In this document: piece after piece, positions 26,236 to 35,744 of the stretch | Numbering within the stretch: the stretch's first letter is position 1 | Layout: every line of letters starts with the position of its first letter | DNA from: Streptomyces sp. Act143 | Lineage (GTDB): Bacteria > Actinomycetota > Actinomycetes > Streptomycetales > Streptomycetaceae | NCBI RefSeq assembly: GCF_003143935.1 | Contig: NZ_QFRX01000001.1 | Span: forward strand, 452,737 to 516,736 | Direction of reading: 5' to 3' | DNA length: 64,000 bases | Position numbers and translations under genes: made by a program | Notes under the pieces: model-generated | Told to the model about the DNA's origin: nothing | What the model saw: only the letters and a program-made list of their open reading frames with translations | Database searches by the model: none

Positions 26236-29200
26236 ATGACACAACACCCCACCCGCCGCCCGAGACCCGTCTTCCGGGCCCTGCTCGTCGCGGCCGCGCT
26301 GACCCTTCCCCCGCTGGGCCTGACGCCCGTCGCCACCGCCGCGGAGCTGCCGAGCGCTCCGTCGGTGTCCGCCGCCGCACCGGCCGCCGTGCAGACACAC
26401 GGGCTGAAGGGCGAGTACTTCAGCATGTCGGCGCCCGGAGCCCGCGACTTCGCCGAGCTCGGCGGCACCCTCCTCGACCCCCAGATCAACTTCTCCGGAC
26501 TGACCAGCACCTTCCAGGAGCTGACCGGCCGGACGGAACACACCACCGCACGGTGGACGGGACGGATAGCAGCACCCGCGACCGCCGACTACACCTTCCA
26601 CGCCATCGGCGACAACGGCTTCCGGCTGTACATCGATGGCAAACCCGTCATCGACCACTGGGTGGGCGACTGGGACAGGGAGCAGACCAGCGCTCCCGTC
26701 CACCTGACCGCCGGCGAACAGCACGACTTCCGCCTGGAGATGTTCCAGGACACCGGCGGAGCCAACATGTTCCTGCGCTGGTCGACACCGACGCTGTCCA
26801 AGCAGCTCGTGCCCATGTCGGCGTTCACGCCACCGGACGACTTCGAGGTCTACCCGGTCGAACCGACCGTCGCCGCGGACGGCAAGCGGCTGCGACTGCG
26901 CTTCGACGGTGCGGTCGGCAGCCTCCAGGCCGTCAAGGACCATCTGGAGATCCAGGCCGACACCACCGCCATGCCCCTCCAGTCGGTGTCGGCCTACCCC
27001 GACGACCCCGCCTCGCTCCTCGTCACGCTCTCCGCGGCGATCCAGCAGAATCAGGCGGTCAGGCTCTCCTACGACGGTGAGGGCGGCCTGACGGTCGGCG
27101 GTGAGCCCGTGCCGAAGCTGATCCGCTACGCCGAGAACGCCTCCGCCCACCGGCTCACCACCCAGTGGGGCGACAAGCTCGACACCAGGCATCCGCTGCC
27201 GGAGTACCCGCGCCCGCAGCAGGTGCGCTCCGCCTGGAAGAACCTCAACGGGCCCTGGCAGTTCAGCGCCGCCGCGGCGGGCGAGGCCCCGGTGTTCGGC
27301 AAGGAACTCGACGAGAAGATCATCGTGCCGTTCGCCGTCGAGTCCCAGCTGTCGGGACTGGAGCGCCACGAGGACCACATGTTCTACCGCAAGCTCGTCG
27401 ACGTCCCCAGCGCCTGGAAGGTCGGCAAGAGCGGACAGGCCAACCGGCTGAAGCTCAACTTCGGCGCCGTGGACTACCGGGCCACCGTGTACGTGAACGG
27501 CACCGAGGTCGCCCAGCACACCGGCGGTTACAACGCGTTCGGCATCGACATCACCGACGCCCTCAAGGGCACCGGCCCGCAGGAGATCGTCGTCGCGGTC
27601 ACCGACACCGGCGGCGCCGACCAGCCCATGGGCAAGCAGTCCACCAACCCCGGCGGCATCTTCTACACCCAGACCTCCGGCATCTGGCAGACCGTGTGGA
27701 TGGAACCCGTCGCCGCCACGTCCATCGACGACATCGTCACCACCCCCGACATCGACACCGGCACGCTGGCCGTGACGGTCGACGCCGACGACGCCTCCCC
27801 CGCCGCCCGCGTCGAAGCCGTCGCCCGCGACGCGCACGGCAAGGTCGTCGGCCGGGTCAGCGGTCCGGCCGGCAAGCAGTTGACGCTGCCCGTCGCCAAG
27901 CAGCACCTGTGGAGCCCGGACGATCCCTACCTCTACGACCTCGACGTCAAGCTCACCGACGGCCGCGCCACCGACAAGGTCCGCAGCTACTTCGGCATGC
28001 GCGAGGTCGGCATCGAGAAGGTCGGCGGCTTCAACAAGCTGGTCCTCAACGGCAAGCCGATCTTCTCGCTCGCCACCCTCGACCAGGGCTTCTGGCCCGA
28101 CGGCCTGTACACCGCGCCCAGCGACGAGGCCCTCGCCTTCGATCTCGAGGCGCACAAGAAGCTCGGCTTCAACGCCGTCCGCAAACACATCAAGGTCGAG
28201 CCGGCCCGCTGGTTCTACCACGCCGACAAGCTCGGACTGCTCGTCTGGCAGGACTTCGTCTCCGGCAACATCACGAACGAGACGGGCCAGAAAGCCTTCG
28301 TGGACCAGGGCAGGGAGATGATGCGCCAGCACCACAACTCGCCCTCCGTCATCGGCTGGATCGTCTTCAACGAGGGCTGGGGCGAGTGGAGCCGCGAGGA
28401 GACCGGGCGTATCGCCGAGGCGGTGCAGGCCGCCGACCCGTCGCGCGTCGTCAACGCCCACAGCGGTGTCAACTGCTGTAACTCCAAGGGGGATTCCGGC
28501 AAGGGCGACATCGTCGACCACCACGACTACAACAACACCGACCCCGCCTTCCCGGACGGCACCCGCGCCGCCGTCGACGGCGAGCACGGCGGATTCGTGC
28601 TGCGCACCCCGGGCCACATGTGGCCGGGCGCCCCGACCGTCATCTACAGCGGCGTCGATTCCAAGGCGGAGCTGACCCGCAAGTACGTCGAGAACACCGA
28701 GCAGTTCTACCTCGCCCAGGCCGGCGCGGAACTGTCCGGATCGGTCTACACCCAGATCACCGACCTGGAGAACGAGCTCAACGGCCTGTACACCTACGAC
28801 CGTCGGGAGATCAAGGTCGACGCGGCCCAGGTGCGGGCGATCAACCGCAAGGTGATCGCGGCGGGCGCCGCGGCCGGCTCGCACAAGCCGCTGACCGGGG
28901 GCGGCCACTGGTCCCTGGACGAGAACACCGGCACGACCGCCGCGGACCAGGGTCCCAACGCCCAGCCCCTGACCCTGCGCGAGGGCACCACCTGGACCTC
29001 CGGCATCAGCGGCAGCGCCCTGAAGTTCGACGGTCAGAAGCAGTACGCCGAGACCGCCGGGCCCGTCCTCGACACCGCGGGCAGCTACTCGGTGGCCGCC
29101 TGGGTCCGCCTCGACCAGCTCCCCGGCAACTACGCCACCGCGGTCAGCCAGGACTCCCGCGCCACGGCCAACCCCTTCTACCTCCAGTACGGCCACGGCA

Positions 29201-29514
29201 CCTTCGCCTTCAGCACGCCCGGTGAGCGCCGCGCCCAGGTGACCCTGGCGGCGGAGACGGGCCGCTGGTACCACCTCGTGGGCGTGCGGGACGCCACGAC
29301 CGACGAGATCCGGCTCTACGTCGACGGACACCTCGCGGCCACCACCACCGGGGGTGCCGCCTACCCGAGCACCGGCCCGCTGACCGTGGGCCGCGCCCAC
29401 TGGGACGGCGCGAACGTCGACTTCTGGAACGGCGCGGTGGACGAGGTCCACGCCTTCGACAGGGCACTGAGCGACACGGAGGTGAGCGGCCTGTACGGGG
29501 ACGAGAAGCCCTGA
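26236..29514 (+). CDS. Secreted GH2 glycoside hydrolase with PA14 and LamG modules
   Basis: Start ATG 26236 with GAGGAAAGG upstream gives 1092 residues. The order is signal peptide (~1-37), PA14 domain (~55-195), an Ig-like domain (~200-295), GH2 sugar-binding jelly roll (~310-495), GH2 Ig-like domain, GH2 TIM barrel (~590-870) and a C-terminal LamG/concanavalin-like module (~885-1092). The candidate acid/base is Glu713 (FNEGWGEW) and the nucleophile Glu783 (DGEHGGF). GH2 includes beta-galactosidases, glucuronidases, mannosidases and, from Streptomyces, beta-galactofuranosidases. The adjacent YtfQ-like transporter and LacI operators make a galactofuranosidase or related furanosidase attractive, but this is not provable from sequence alone. 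It converges on the second GH2 gene. Confidence 0.9.
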   Translation: MTQHPTRRPRPVFRALLVAAALTLPPLGLTPVATAAELPSAPSVSAAAPAAVQTHGLKGEYFSMSAPGARDFAELGGTLLDPQINFSGLTSTFQELTGRTEHTTARWTGRIAAPATADYTFHAIGDNGFRLYIDGKPVIDHWVGDWDREQTSAPVHLTAGEQHDFRLEMFQDTGGANMFLRWSTPTLSKQLVPMSAFTPPDDFEVYPVEPTVAADGKRLRLRFDGAVGSLQAVKDHLEIQADTTAMPLQSVSAYPDDPASLLVTLSAAIQQNQAVRLSYDGEGGLTVGGEPVPKLIRYAENASAHRLTTQWGDKLDTRHPLPEYPRPQQVRSAWKNLNGPWQFSAAAAGEAPVFGKELDEKIIVPFAVESQLSGLERHEDHMFYRKLVDVPSAWKVGKSGQANRLKLNFGAVDYRATVYVNGTEVAQHTGGYNAFGIDITDALKGTGPQEIVVAVTDTGGADQPMGKQSTNPGGIFYTQTSGIWQTVWMEPVAATSIDDIVTTPDIDTGTLAVTVDADDASPAARVEAVARDAHGKVVGRVSGPAGKQLTLPVAKQHLWSPDDPYLYDLDVKLTDGRATDKVRSYFGMREVGIEKVGGFNKLVLNGKPIFSLATLDQGFWPDGLYTAPSDEALAFDLEAHKKLGFNAVRKHIKVEPARWFYHADKLGLLVWQDFVSGNITNETGQKAFVDQGREMMRQHHNSPSVIGWIVFNEGWGEWSREETGRIAEAVQAADPSRVVNAHSGVNCCNSKGDSGKGDIVDHHDYNNTDPAFPDGTRAAVDGEHGGFVLRTPGHMWPGAPTVIYSGVDSKAELTRKYVENTEQFYLAQAGAELSGSVYTQITDLENELNGLYTYDRREIKVDAAQVRAINRKVIAAGAAAGSHKPLTGGGHWSLDENTGTTAADQGPNAQPLTLREGTTWTSGISGSALKFDGQKQYAETAGPVLDTAGSYSVAAWVRLDQLPGNYATAVSQDSRATANPFYLQYGHGTFAFSTPGERRAQVTLAAETGRWYHLVGVRDATTDEIRLYVDGHLAATTTGGAAYPSTGPLTVGRAHWDGANVDFWNGAVDEVHAFDRALSDTEVSGLYGDEKP

Positions 29515-29530
29515 TCCCGGACGCGGGAAG

Positions 29531-29575
29531 GGCGCGGCCCCGACGGGAGGTCCACTCCCCCGCCGGGGCCGCGTC
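29531..29575. terminator. Bidirectional terminator-like hairpin between convergent GH2 genes
   Basis: GCGGCCCCG at 29534-29542 pairs with CGGGGCCGC at 29564-29572, with an inner stem GGGAG/CTCCC (29545-29549/29555-29559). It lies between the plus-strand stop at 29514 and the minus-strand stop at 29595, followed by T-rich bases on the plus side. Confidence 0.75.
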
Positions 29576-29594
29576 CTTGTGCTTCAGAGGCAGG

Positions 29595-31958
29595 TCACGG
29601 TGCCCAGGGCGCCTCCACCGCCCATGTGGTGTCCTCGGTGAACAGGGCCGGGGTGTCGTAGGTGTGTGTGCCGCCCGGGGTCGCCAGCCAGAGTTCGGCG
29701 TTGTAGTGGCGCAGGTACTGCTCGGGGAAGTTGTACGCGGACAGGCGAACGCCTCCGTTCGCGCCGGGGACCGGGCAGAAGGTGGCGTCGGCGCGGAACA
29801 GGTCGGTGGTGCCGGATTCCTTGTAGACGCGGTAGTCGCGGTGGCGCAGGTACTGGCCGGGGTAGTTGCGGGACTCGAAGCTGTAGCAGGTGTTGTTCGC
29901 CAGACCGGGGACGATCTTCCAGGTGGCGTCGTTCTTGAGCAGGGCGTCACTGCCGCCGTTGACGACCTCGGTGAAGACCGCGCCGTCCTTGTGGCGCAGG
30001 TAGCGGTCGGTGTGACCGGGAGTCGTCACGCGCAGGGACTTGTACTGGCCGGCGGGCAGGGTGACCGGGGCGGTGGTGCCCTTCGAGGCGTCGATCAGCG
30101 CCCGGTTCGCGGCCCGCACCCTGGCCTCGTCGACCTTGACCACCTGACGGTCGTAGGTGAGCAGGCCGTTGGCCTCGTTCTCCACGTCGGTGATCTCGGT
30201 GTACACCGATGCGGACAGACCGCGCGGCATGCGGACCTGGCGGATGGCGTCGAGCAGGCCCACGAGCCGGTTGTCGAGGTTGGCCTGGCTGGGCTGGTCC
30301 TCGTAGCTGAAGCCGCCGCCGGGGTACCACTCGTGGCCGGCGACCTTGTAGCCCAGTCCGCCGAACTCGCCGAGCACCGCGGCCCGGGTGGTACTGGGCA
30401 CGGTGATGCCCGGCCCGACGTAGACGTGGTGGTCGACGAGGTCGCCGTTGCCGCCGTCGACGGCGCCGCAGCAGTTGACGCCGCTCATGTTGTCGACGAG
30501 CCGCGAGGGGTCGTACGCCTTCACCTCGTCGGCGATGCGGGCCTGGTCGTACTGGCCCCAGCCCTCGTTCTGGTTGACCCACACGACGAGTGAGGGAGAG
30601 CTGCGGTGCTGGTCGATGATCCGGTCGTACTCGGCCTCCCACTGGGTGCGGGCGGCGCTGTCGGGGGTGCGCAGGTCCATGGCGGGCATGTCCTGCCACA
30701 CCAGCAGTCCGAGCCGGTCGGCCCAGTAGAACCAGCGCTGCGGCTCCACCTTGATGTGCTTGCGGACCATGTTGAAGCCCAGGTCCTTGTGCTTTTGCAG
30801 GTCGTGGCGGAGCGCTGCGTCGGTGGGCGCGGTGTAGATGCCGTCGGGCCAGTAGCCCTGGTCCAGGGTGCCGGTCTGGAAGACGAACCTGCCGTTGAGA
30901 ACGGGCCGCAGATGGCCGCCGACGCTCGCCAGGCCGATGGTGCGCATGCCGGTGTAGCTGCCGACGGAGTCCACGACGGTGGAGCCGGAGAGCAGGTCGG
31001 CCTTGACGTCGTACAGGAACGGGTCGTCCGGGGTCCACAGATGGGGGTTCGGGACGGGGACGGTGAACTCGCCGCCGACCGCGCCGGTGGCCGTGCCGAC
31101 GGTGGTGCCGCCGGTGGAGACGGTGACGCGGGCCTGGTGGCCGCTGATGCCGGTGCCGTGCACGGTGACCTTCAGCCTGCTGTTCGCCGGGTCCGGGACC
31201 AGGTCGAGGCGGGTGACGGCGGCGGCGGCGGTCGGCTCCAGCCACACCGTCTGCCAGATGCCGGAGGCGGCGGTGTAGAAGATGCCCCCGCCGGAGTGCG
31301 GGGCGACATCACGGATGCGCTGCTTGCCGATGGCCTGGTTGCCGGTCTCGGTGGGGTCCCAGACGGAGACGACCAGGGTGTTGCTGCCGCCGCTCAGCAG
31401 GTCGGTGATGTCGAAGGAGAAGGCGTCGTAGCCGCCGCTGTGCACGGCTCCGGCCGAGCGGCCGTTGACCCAGACGCTGGTCCGCCAGTCGCTGGCACCG
31501 AAGTTGAGCTGCACGCGGCGGCCGTTCCAGCCCGCGGGGACGGTGAAGGTGCGCTTGTACCAGAGCTTGTCGTTCTGCGTGATCTTCCGCTGGATGCCGG
31601 AGAGAGCGGACTCGGCGACGAAGGGGACGCGGATCTGTTCGGTGAACGTGGCGGGCTGACCGGCGTCGGCCGCGGTGACGGCGAAGTCCCAGATGCCGTT
31701 GAGGTTGGCCCAGTCGGGGCGGGTCAGCTGGGGCCGGGGGTATTCGGGCAGCGGCGTGTCGGTGGGGACCTGGTCGGTCCACGGAGTGGTCAGCGGCGAC
31801 GGCTTGGGGGTCCATGCCTGCGCGGCGGCGGTCGCGGTCCCGGCGACCGTCAGGGCCAGGCCGGCCACCGTCGCGAGCACGGCCGACACGGTGGTCGCCC
31901 ACCGCAGACGGCGTCTCAGCCGGGCCGACGGCCCTTGGCATGCGGGTACTCGACGCAT
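29595..31958 (-). CDS. Secreted GH2 glycoside hydrolase with C-terminal AbfB (CBM42-like) domain
   Basis: Of two adjacent ATGs (31961, 31958) the second has better spacing from AAGGAG; it gives 787 residues. A signal peptide with an Arg-rich start covers ~1-45. GH2 sugar-binding domain ~65-255, Ig-like domain and TIM barrel to ~600 follow; candidate acid/base Glu465 (NQNEGW) and nucleophile Glu531 (LGEFGG). The last ~165 residues hold three trefoil-like repeats containing RYLRHKD, QYLRHRD and QYLRHYN, the AbfB/CBM42 pattern that binds arabinofuranose side chains in known proteins. It is the last gene of the sugar transporter operon, 125 bp after the second permease. A furanose-binding module on a GH2 enzyme next to a galactofuranose-type transporter supports a furanoside substrate. 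Confidence 0.9.
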   Translation of the reverse strand: MRRVPACQGPSARLRRRLRWATTVSAVLATVAGLALTVAGTATAAAQAWTPKPSPLTTPWTDQVPTDTPLPEYPRPQLTRPDWANLNGIWDFAVTAADAGQPATFTEQIRVPFVAESALSGIQRKITQNDKLWYKRTFTVPAGWNGRRVQLNFGASDWRTSVWVNGRSAGAVHSGGYDAFSFDITDLLSGGSNTLVVSVWDPTETGNQAIGKQRIRDVAPHSGGGIFYTAASGIWQTVWLEPTAAAAVTRLDLVPDPANSRLKVTVHGTGISGHQARVTVSTGGTTVGTATGAVGGEFTVPVPNPHLWTPDDPFLYDVKADLLSGSTVVDSVGSYTGMRTIGLASVGGHLRPVLNGRFVFQTGTLDQGYWPDGIYTAPTDAALRHDLQKHKDLGFNMVRKHIKVEPQRWFYWADRLGLLVWQDMPAMDLRTPDSAARTQWEAEYDRIIDQHRSSPSLVVWVNQNEGWGQYDQARIADEVKAYDPSRLVDNMSGVNCCGAVDGGNGDLVDHHVYVGPGITVPSTTRAAVLGEFGGLGYKVAGHEWYPGGGFSYEDQPSQANLDNRLVGLLDAIRQVRMPRGLSASVYTEITDVENEANGLLTYDRQVVKVDEARVRAANRALIDASKGTTAPVTLPAGQYKSLRVTTPGHTDRYLRHKDGAVFTEVVNGGSDALLKNDATWKIVPGLANNTCYSFESRNYPGQYLRHRDYRVYKESGTTDLFRADATFCPVPGANGGVRLSAYNFPEQYLRHYNAELWLATPGGTHTYDTPALFTEDTTWAVEAPWAP

Positions 31959-32083
31959 CATGGCTCCTTGAGTGGTGGGGGCGGGGAGACGTGCGCGTGC
32001 GAAAGGCGGCCGGGCATGAGCGTCCGACCGCCTGGACCCGGAGGCGGCGGCAGAGCTGTGGGCCTGCCGCCGTCCGGGGTCTG

Positions 32084-33118
32084 TCACATCAGCCGGCGTC
32101 TGCGGCCCAGCCAGGTCTGGGCGATGACGACCACGGCCAGGAAGGCGCCGCTGACGACCTGTTGGTAGGAGGAGTCCAGGGAGCCGATCTGGTTGATGAC
32201 GTTCTGGATGACCTTCAGCAGCAGCACCCCGACCAGCGAGCCGCTTACGTGGCCGAGGCCGCCGGTGAGCAGGGTGCCGCCGATGACGACGGCGGAGATG
32301 GCCTCCAGCTCCATGCCGTTGCCGAGGATGGTCACCCCGGACGCCAGCCAGGCGGCGTTCAACGCGCCCGCCAGGCCCGCCAGGAGCCCGGACAGGGTGT
32401 ACACGAGGATCTTGGTGCGGGCCACCGGGGCGCCCATCAGGGCCGCCGCGTCCTCGTTGCCGCCGACGGCGTACACGTGCTGTCCGAAGCGGGTACGGCG
32501 CAGGACGACGGCGCCGGCGACGAACAGCGCCAGGGTGATCCAGACCGGGTTGCCGAGGCCGAGGGTCTTGCCCTGTCCGAGGTCGGCCAGCACCGAGCCC
32601 TTGCCGATGAGGTAGGTGTCGGCGCCCTCGTCGGTCAGCGCCAGCAGCAGCCCGCGCGCGCCCAGCATGGCGGCGAGGGTGACGATGAAGGGCGCCAGCC
32701 GGGACCGGGCGACCAGCAGACCGTTGACGACGCCGATGAGCCCGCAGACCGCGAGCGGAAGCAGCAGCGCCACCAGCGTGCCGTGCCGCGAACCCCAGGC
32801 GGCCAGGACACCGCCGAGGGCGAAGAGGGAGCCGACGGAGAGGTCGATGCCGCCGGTGATGATGACGAAGGTCATGCCGAGGGCGACGATCGCGAGGAAG
32901 GCCGAACTGGTCGCCATGTTGCCCAGGTTGTCGCCGGTGGCGAAGGAGTCGAAGGAGAACGACGCCGCCAGGGAGACGAGGACGAGGACGGCCAGTGCGC
33001 CGTGCTGCTGGATCAGTGCGCTCAGCCGCTCGGCGCGGGCGGAGCCCACCGGCTGGGCGGTCTTCCCGGGTTCGATGCTCGCGGTGGTCACGGGCGGGTC
33101 CGTCTCGGTCGTGGTCAT
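32084..33118 (-). CDS. Sugar ABC transporter permease (RbsC/YjfF family), second
   Basis: Encodes 344 residues with about 8-10 hydrophobic segments after a ~45-residue cytoplasmic start. Glycine-rich signatures VIITGGIDLSVGS and VVIGGTLLTGGLG are those of the BPD_transp_2 permeases of ribose/galactofuranose importers. Its ATG overlaps the stop of the other permease (ATGA, 33115-33118), so translation is coupled. Together with the other permease it should form a heterodimeric membrane channel driven by the ATPase at 34070-35629. Confidence 0.92.
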   Translation of the reverse strand: MTTTETDPPVTTASIEPGKTAQPVGSARAERLSALIQQHGALAVLVLVSLAASFSFDSFATGDNLGNMATSSAFLAIVALGMTFVIITGGIDLSVGSLFALGGVLAAWGSRHGTLVALLLPLAVCGLIGVVNGLLVARSRLAPFIVTLAAMLGARGLLLALTDEGADTYLIGKGSVLADLGQGKTLGLGNPVWITLALFVAGAVVLRRTRFGQHVYAVGGNEDAAALMGAPVARTKILVYTLSGLLAGLAGALNAAWLASGVTILGNGMELEAISAVVIGGTLLTGGLGHVSGSLVGVLLLKVIQNVINQIGSLDSSYQQVVSGAFLAVVVIAQTWLGRRRRLM

Positions 33119-34077
33119 CGCTTCCCCCGTCCCCGCGCCGCGTAGACCGCGGCGACGATCACGACGGCCTGCGCGATCTGGGTCCAGGACGGCGGCAGGT
33201 CGTGCTTGATGAGCGTGGCGGTCAGCAGCTGGATGAGGACGGCGCCGGCCACGGTTCCGGCGATGTTGACCCGCCCGCCGGTCAGCGGGGTGCCGCCGAC
33301 CACCACCGCCGTGATCGCGGACAGTTCCATCAGGTTGCCCAGCGAGGTCGGGTCGCTGGCCTGGAGCCTGGCGGTGGCCAGCACGCCCGCGACCGCCGCC
33401 AGCAGCGCGCTGACGACGTACACGACGATCAGGACCCGGCGTACGGGCAGACCGGCGAGCTGGGCCGCGGGGCGGCTGTCGCCGACGGCGAGCAGCTGGC
33501 GCCCGAAGGTGGTGCGGCGGACGACGAACGCCACCAGCAGCGCCAGTACGGCGGCGATCAGGATCAGATACGGCACGCCCAGGACGTCACCCGAGCCGAG
33601 GGACGCCAGGGCGGGGTTGCGCAGGTCCTTCAGCTGGGGCAGCAGCACCAGCGCCAGGCCGCGGCCGCCGACCATCAACGCCAGCGTGGCGACGATGGGC
33701 TGGACCCCGATGAGCGCCACCAGCGCGCCGTTGGCCACCCCGGCCCCGGCCGCGAACAGGGCGACGACGAGCAGGGCGGGCAGCAGGCCGTAGCCGAGGT
33801 AGAGGGCGGTGACGGAGGCGGCCAGCGCCATCACCGCGCCGACGGACAGATCGACGCCCTCCGTGCCGATGACCAGCGCCATGCCGAGCGCGACGATGAT
33901 GACCGGGGCGACCTGGACGGCCTGGGTGCGGAAGTTCTCCGCGGACAGGAAGTGCGGGGTGATGACGACGTTGACGACGAGCAGGGCGCCCACGCCGGCG
34001 TAGACGCCGTAGGTCTGGAGCCATTGCAGGACGCGGTTCTTGTCGAACGGGACGGTGCGCAGGGCGGCTTCAGCCAT
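33115..34077 (-). CDS. Sugar ABC transporter permease (RbsC/YtfT family), first
   Basis: Encodes 320 residues with multiple membrane segments and the family signatures VIGTEGVDLSVGAVMAL and VVVGGTPLTGGRVN. Start ATG 34077 lies inside the end of the ATPase gene (8-nt overlap). The presence of two distinct permeases rather than one is a feature of YtfQRT-YjfF-type galactofuranose importers, whereas ribose importers use one RbsC homodimer. Confidence 0.92.
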   Translation of the reverse strand: MAEAALRTVPFDKNRVLQWLQTYGVYAGVGALLVVNVVITPHFLSAENFRTQAVQVAPVIIVALGMALVIGTEGVDLSVGAVMALAASVTALYLGYGLLPALLVVALFAAGAGVANGALVALIGVQPIVATLALMVGGRGLALVLLPQLKDLRNPALASLGSGDVLGVPYLILIAAVLALLVAFVVRRTTFGRQLLAVGDSRPAAQLAGLPVRRVLIVVYVVSALLAAVAGVLATARLQASDPTSLGNLMELSAITAVVVGGTPLTGGRVNIAGTVAGAVLIQLLTATLIKHDLPPSWTQIAQAVVIVAAVYAARGRGKR

Positions 34078-35629
34078 CGACGGCGGCCTCCTCGTGGGCG
34101 TCGCGCGCGGGGGCGTCCCCGGCGATGGTGCGCATCAGTTTCTCCTCGGTGACGTCGTCGCCGGTCAACTCGCCGACCACTGCCCCGTCCTTCAGTACGA
34201 CCACGCGGTCGGACCCTTCGATCAGTTCCTCCAGGTCGGAGGAGATGAGCAGGACGCCCAGGCCGTCGGCGGCCAGTTCGTCGACGAGTTTCTGCACCTC
34301 GGCCTTGGCTCCGACGTCGATGCCCCGTGTCGGTTCGTCGAGGAGGAGCACCTTGGGGTGCATGGCGAGCCAGCGGGCGAGCAGCACCTTCTGCTGGTTG
34401 CCGCCGGAGAGTTCGCCGACCTTCTGGTGCGGTGAGGACGCCTTGATGCGCAGCCGTTCGACGAAGGTGTCCACGACGGAGTCGACGCGGGCCTCGGAGA
34501 CGAGGCCGAAACGGGACAGGCGCGGCAGGACGGCGAGGGCGATGTTCTCGCGCACCGACAGGCCCGGGACGATGCCCTCGCTCTTGCGGTCCTCGGGCAA
34601 CAGGCTGATGCCGGCGCGGAGGGCGGCCGGGGTGGATCCCGTGCGCAGCGGCACACCGGCGACGGTGACACCGCCCGAACGGGTGGGCAGGGCACCGGCG
34701 ATGGCCTTGGCCGTCTCGGTGCGGCCGGAGCCGAGCAGACCGCCGAGTCCGACGACCTCGCCGGGACGGATGCCCAGCGACACGCCGTGCAGCTTGTGAG
34801 GCACCGTCAAGTGGCGTGCTTCCAGCACTGGTTCGGTGCCGGCCGCGCCGTGGTCACCGGTGAACTTGGTCAGGCCCTCCGCGCGGACCTCGCCCAGGTC
34901 CCGGCCGAGCATCGTCGACACCAGGGCCAGGCGGTCGAGTTCGGCCAGTTCGCCGTGGTGGACGCGGCTGCCGTCGCGCAGCACGGTGACGGTGTCGCAC
35001 ACGGCGTACAGCTCGTCGAGGCGATGGCTGACGTAGACCACGGCGATGCCCGCATCGCGCAGGCGGCGGATGACGGTGAAGAGGGTTTCCACCTCACGGG
35101 GTTCGAGGGAGGAGGTCGGCTCGTCCATGATGACGATCCGGGCGTCGGTGGCGACGGCGCGGGCCAGGGCAACCATCTGCTGGGCGCCGACTCCGAGGGT
35201 GCGCAGCGGGCGGCGGACGTCCACCCGCACTCCGTAGGTGCGCAGAGTCTCCTCGGCCTGCCGGTTCATGCGTGACACGTCCAGCACCCCGAGGCGGTTG
35301 CGGGGTTCGCGGCCCAGGAACAGGTTGCGGGCGACGCTGAGCAGCGGAATGAGGTTGACCTCTTGGTAGATGGTGGAGATGCCCGCCTTCTGCGCCTCGA
35401 GCGGGGTGGCGAAGGAGACCGTTCGGCCCTGGAGGACGATCTCGCCCGCGTCGGGCCGGTACACGCCGGTGAGGAGTTTGATGAGGGTCGACTTGCCGGC
35501 GCCGTTCTCGCCGATCAGGGCGTGGACCTCACCGGCGTGCAGGGTGAGGTCCACGCCGTCCAGGGCCCGGACGCCGGGGAAGGTCTTGCTCAGTCCGCGG
35601 ACGGCGAGGACTTCGGCGGGGGATGCCAC
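34070..35629 (-). CDS. Sugar ABC transporter ATP-binding protein (two ABC domains, YtfR/RbsA type)
   Basis: GTG start at 35629 with GGAGG 6 nt upstream gives 519 residues. The first ABC domain has Walker A GENGAGKST (40-48), an LGVGAQQMVALARA signature region and Walker B VIMDEPTSSLE. The second domain has the degenerate P-loop GLLGSGRTE, signature LSGGNQQKVLLARWL and Walker B LLLDEPTRGIDVG. A degenerate second P-loop is normal for carbohydrate importers of this class. It drives uptake of the sugar bound by the product of 35745-36839. Confidence 0.94.
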   Translation of the reverse strand: MASPAEVLAVRGLSKTFPGVRALDGVDLTLHAGEVHALIGENGAGKSTLIKLLTGVYRPDAGEIVLQGRTVSFATPLEAQKAGISTIYQEVNLIPLLSVARNLFLGREPRNRLGVLDVSRMNRQAEETLRTYGVRVDVRRPLRTLGVGAQQMVALARAVATDARIVIMDEPTSSLEPREVETLFTVIRRLRDAGIAVVYVSHRLDELYAVCDTVTVLRDGSRVHHGELAELDRLALVSTMLGRDLGEVRAEGLTKFTGDHGAAGTEPVLEARHLTVPHKLHGVSLGIRPGEVVGLGGLLGSGRTETAKAIAGALPTRSGGVTVAGVPLRTGSTPAALRAGISLLPEDRKSEGIVPGLSVRENIALAVLPRLSRFGLVSEARVDSVVDTFVERLRIKASSPHQKVGELSGGNQQKVLLARWLAMHPKVLLLDEPTRGIDVGAKAEVQKLVDELAADGLGVLLISSDLEELIEGSDRVVVLKDGAVVGELTGDDVTEEKLMRTIAGDAPARDAHEEAAVDG

Positions 35630-35744
35630 CGTGTGCCTCCAGAATGCGAGGAAGGGATGACCGGAGGGGGCGGAGCGGGGCGGCGGTCGGCGCGGGAGCC
35701 CGGCGGACCGGGCCCACGCGATCGATCGGTCAGCGGGCCTTGCC

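Noticed and set aside
25657..29451. Minus-strand 1264-codon frame
   Set aside because: Antisense to the PA14-GH2-LamG gene and without any domain likeness.
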